This document shows positions 19,193 to 21,751 of a stretch of DNA of 21,751 bases, piece after piece. Both the position numbers and the translations under genes were made by a program. The notes below the pieces were generated by a model. That model saw only the letters and a list, made by a program, of their open reading frames with translations. It did no database searches and was not told the DNA's origin. Source of the stretch: Auxenochlorella pyrenoidosa (Eukaryota; Chlorophyta; Trebouxiophyceae; Chlorellales; Chlorellaceae); assembly GCA_001430745.1 (NCBI GenBank), contig KQ481997.1:896737-918487 (forward strand), read 5' to 3'. Numbering within the stretch: the first letter of the stretch is position 1; the number at the start of each line of letters is the position of its first letter.

Positions 19193-20972
19193 CTATGCAG
19201 GCGGGGCACTGGCCAGCGCGCCCCCTGCGGCTGCAGCCGGCGGGTGCTCGACACCTGCGGCGGTTGCGGACGTGTCTAGCTGAGGCTGCTGGATGTTCTC
19301 AGCGCCGCTCTTGGACGCCAAACACTCGGGCGCGGACTCCTGTGCAGCGCACTTGTTGGTGTGGATGTTGAACACGCTGCCTGCGAAGCAAATAATGAGG
19401 AACGAGGGGCAGGCCAGATGTCATGACAGGTCTGGGCAGAGGCATGCCACGCGAGCAAGTTGTGGCCCCGCTCCACTGCGCCAGCACCCCACATTGATGG
19501 AGCGGCAGGCAGGCAGAGAGGAAAAGAGGCGCATGCTGGGTGCAGAGACGCCTGCCCGCGAGGACACATGCGTGCACGCATGCACCCCTGGCCCGCACCT
19601 GAGGTGCAATGCCCCGCCAGAGCGTTGAGGGTGGGAGTGCAATACCTGCGGGACCAAGGCACGGCAGGCGAGCTCGTTGCTCTCGTGCCAACCCACGCGC
19701 CACCTCGAGCCCTTGCAAGCAGCGCACATATTCTGCACCATCTCAAACTGCGCCACCAGCAAGCACCATGCGCGCGTCGTTCGTGCCAATGGCCGGGGGA
19801 GCTAGGGCTGCCGGCTGTGTGATACATTTCCATCGCCCCCTTATCCTGCCTCACATGTACTGGTAGTCGCACAGCCCCACATAAAAGTAGCCCTTTTCTG
19901 TGCAGGCACCCGTCCAAGGCTTGGATGAGGGCGGCAGTGGGGAAGGGACCGCCAGCGGCGGCGGGCGGGGACCGCTCTCCGCCGGCACTCAGCGGCGGCG
20001 GGGAGGGGCGCAGGGGCCTGGGCGGCCTTGGCGAGGGAGGCGGTGAGGGAGGGGGCGGGGGTGGCCGGGTGGGCGGAGGCGACCGAGGCGGCGGAGGCGA
20101 GCGTGGGGGTGGCCGTGTGGGCGGCGGCGGGCGCGGCGGCGGCGGTCGTGGCGGCTGTGGTCGCTGCAGCGGCAGTCGAGGAGGCGGGCGCGGCGACGGC
20201 GTTTTGCGCGGTTGCTTGACTGCCGCCAGAGAGCGCTGGAAGCCGTGGCTGGTGGCCAGCAGTGCTGCCTCGGTGCATGCTGGGTCGCTGCTGGGCTCTG
20301 CGCAGCCGCGCGCAGCTGGGGAGAAGGTCAGGCCGCCTGCACAGTGCTTGGTCTCGGCTGGCAGCGACCCCTGACTTTTACACACAAAGTATAGCCTGCA
20401 GGGAGCCCGGGTGGCAGCATATCGGCACACGTGCTCAAGGCGGATTGTGCAGTGGGACGGCAGCGGGTGCAGTCGACAGCGCGGGATGCTTCCCAACCGC
20501 CGCCCCCCGCTCAGGCACGCCTGGGCATCTGTGCATTGGGGGACGGCAGGCTGCTTATAACATACTCACAACGAGCAGGCCGAGGCATTGTACAGTCCAT
20601 ATCTGGGGCAGACGAAGGTCTGCGGTTGCTGCAGCAGGTGTGGAAGGTGGAGCAGCGGTCTCGAGGCGGCGGGGTGCGCGCTCAGCACCGGCCATCCGTC
20701 GGCTTCGCTCCTGGGCCTCAGTAGGCTCAATCTTGATGCAGGCGCTTCACGGGGCTGCGAACAGCCAGGCAGCGCCCGGGAAGCGAAAGGGTCGGCGTTG
20801 TGCAGGGCCCCACCGTTGCAGTTCGCCTTACCAATCCTGGCACATCATCTATCAGGGCTGCTGGAAGCGCCCCCGAGTCCACCGCCGCCGCGCCCGACAG
20901 GCTCCGAGCGGCCAGACCCAACTGGAGGAGCAGAAGCAGCGCTCCTGCCCGGGAAATGCACCCTGGCAACAT
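19193..20972 (-). CDS. Secreted protein with two chitin-binding (CBM14/peritrophin-A type) domains, 5 exons
   Basis: Minus-strand exons 20972-20832, 20628-20570, 20395-19855, 19645-19599 and 19380-19193 join in phase if one base is discounted at 19905-19988, giving 324 residues. Residues 1-25 are a signal peptide (MLPGCISRAGALLLLLQLGL). Domain 1 has cysteines at 54, 65, 72, 85, 98 and 107 (CPRYGLYNASAC, LYFVC, HCAGGLTFSPAARGC, DPAC). Domain 2 has cysteines at 231, 242, 249, 260, 273 and 282 (CTEKGYFYVGLC, DYQYMYC, HCTSGSVFNIHTNKC, APEC). The spacings 11-7-13-13-9 and 11-7-11-13-9 match the CBM14 pattern, including the G-aromatic and C-x-x-G-x-x-F motifs. A proline/arginine-rich linker lies between them, and an Ala-rich tail follows. 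CBM14 binds chitin or related beta-1,4-GlcNAc polymers, so it may cross-link or decorate a glucosamine-containing wall (inference). It converges with the large membrane-protein gene. The ATG at 20972 was chosen because it starts the signal peptide. Confidence 0.8.
19960..20230 (-). repeat. Proline/arginine-rich linker array
   Basis: Minus-strand C-rich array encoding RPPPP, SPPPP and TRPPPP units between the two chitin-binding domains. It has more Arg than the SPPPP arrays of the neighbouring gene, so it is not a recent copy of them. Confidence 0.8.
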
Positions 20973-21455
20973 AAGTTTGCAAATTGATGCTGGAGCTGGG
21001 CGAACAAGACTTTTGATGGTCCGGTCGCCGCACGGCCCGCACGAAAGGGGGTGCGGTTGGTCCCTCTCCCTGCCTGCCGCCCTGCGCCTCTGCTGCAATT
21101 TGCAAGAACAGCCTTTCCTGATCGAGCAAGCGGGCCTGCAGCCATGCGGCGCTGCAGGGTGCCTCCCTCGCTGCCTGCCTGCCTGAAGCCGTAGGAGCGG
21201 CTACCAGTGGTCCTGCAGCTGTGCCTGCACACCTGCTGCATCGCGTCGCAGCCCTGCCGGCCTGCCACGAATAATCACAATGCTAAGCGTTATCAGTGAA
21301 CAAGTGACGAGGAGGCGCGCTGGCAGCGGGCTGGCAGAGGAGCAGCGAGCCCGGCTACACTCGCTGTCTGCCGTCCAGCCAGGCCCTGAACCTTGGATCG
21401 GCGGCGGGCGTTCACGATCGCGCCCGCGCGCGTGGGGAGGGGGCGGCCCAGCCCC
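20973..21455. other. Upstream region of the chitin-binding gene
   Basis: Should contain the promoter of the minus-strand chitin-binding gene and the 3' UTR of the next minus-strand gene. An AT-rich patch near 21268-21300 stands out, but no element can be assigned. An open frame extends upstream of the chosen start to 21098; it lacks signal-peptide character and is taken as 5' UTR. Confidence 0.35.
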
Positions 21456-21751
21456 TCACGCCCGCGCCGCCATCTGGCGGTCGAACTCGTACACGCCCAG
21501 GCCGGTGCCCACCCGGCGCAGCTGGCTCACAAACTCGGCAAACTCCTTGACGGCGTCGGCCTGGTCGGCCAGCAGGTCGCCCTCTGCGGGCGCACACGCA
21601 ACGTGTTGGGGAGGCACAGGGGGGTCAGGCAGGCAGAGGGGCAGGGCCAGGGTGACGTCAAATGGAGGGCCGAGGCAGCTGGCTGCAACTAGAAGAGCAG
21701 GCCCCCTGCATGCCGCGCCAGCCTCGGCGGTGTACACCATGCCGAAGCCAC
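21456..21751 (-). CDS. 3' end of an unidentified gene (5' part off right edge)
   Basis: Terminal exon 21581-21456 (minus) reads GDLLADQADAVKEFAEFVSQ, then LRRVGTGLGVYEFDRQMAAR, then A and a stop. An upstream exon piece 21751-21723 reads GFGMVYTAE. They join in phase as VYTAEGDLLADQ if the intron 21722-21582 uses a GC donor (GCCGAG|GCTGGC) and the acceptor CCGCAGAG; because AG is repeated at both ends the exact junction can slide by two bases. The segment looks like an amphipathic helix plus a short conserved tail of a folded protein. I do not recognise the family. Confidence 0.6.
   Translation of the reverse strand, partial: GFGMVYTAEAGAACRGPALLVAASCLGPPFDVTLALPLCLPDPPVPPQHVACAPAEGDLLADQADAVKEFAEFVSQLRRVGTGLGVYEFDRQMAARA

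Noticed and set aside
19733..19790. Minus-strand segment FEMVQNMCAACKG as an exon of the chitin-binding gene
   Set aside because: No phase-compatible donor and acceptor exist. The acceptor at 19646 gives YMYCTPTLNALAGHC with the exact CBM14 cysteine spacing.

Overview
The window is GC-rich eukaryotic nuclear DNA. It has many short, phase-consistent spliceosomal introns, Ala/Pro/Gln-rich disordered segments and long SP(n) proline arrays like those of green-algal hydroxyproline-rich wall glycoproteins (pherophorin/extensin style). The best inference is a green alga, probably a Chlorella-like trebouxiophyte. No search was run, and there is no sign of prokaryotic operons, rRNA, tRNA or CRISPR. 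Gene models below were built by hand from GT/GC...AG signals, reading-frame phase and protein-likeness.

Layout. (1) 163-663, minus: 5' end of an ankyrin-repeat gene that runs off the left edge. (2) 664-5817: about 5 kb with little certain coding. It is rich in duplications: a 0.5-kb direct tandem repeat, a 210-bp inverted repeat, a 150-bp direct pair and a 76-nt hairpin. A few isolated exon-like segments lie in it (942-1216 minus, 3233-3412 plus, 4389-4703 minus). (3) 5818-7265, plus: small four-exon gene of unknown function, low-complexity N-terminus and coiled-coil C-terminus. (4) 8141-18249, plus: a 24-exon gene for a predicted 1735-residue type II membrane protein. Its parts are a disordered cytosolic tail, a 13-leucine signal anchor, a beta-propeller-like ectodomain, three proline-rich spacers, a Cys-containing beta domain and a C-terminal domain resembling bacterial pre-peptidase C-terminal (PPC) modules. 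(5) 19193-20972, minus: five-exon gene for a secreted protein with a signal peptide and two six-cysteine chitin-binding (CBM14/peritrophin-A type) domains separated by a proline linker. (6) 21456-21751, minus: last exons of an unidentified gene.

Genes 4 and 5 converge tail to tail. Both encode extracellular, proline-rich, probably carbohydrate-interacting proteins, so the right half looks like a small cell-wall/surface locus. Each has one apparent +1-nt frame break inside or beside its C-rich proline array. With one base discounted, each full exon sum is an exact multiple of three (5208 and 975 nt). This points to homopolymer indels in the assembly, or to real frameshift alleles, more than to wrong gene models. 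Three of the introns resolved here, and probably a fourth, use GC donors, a noticeably high fraction.
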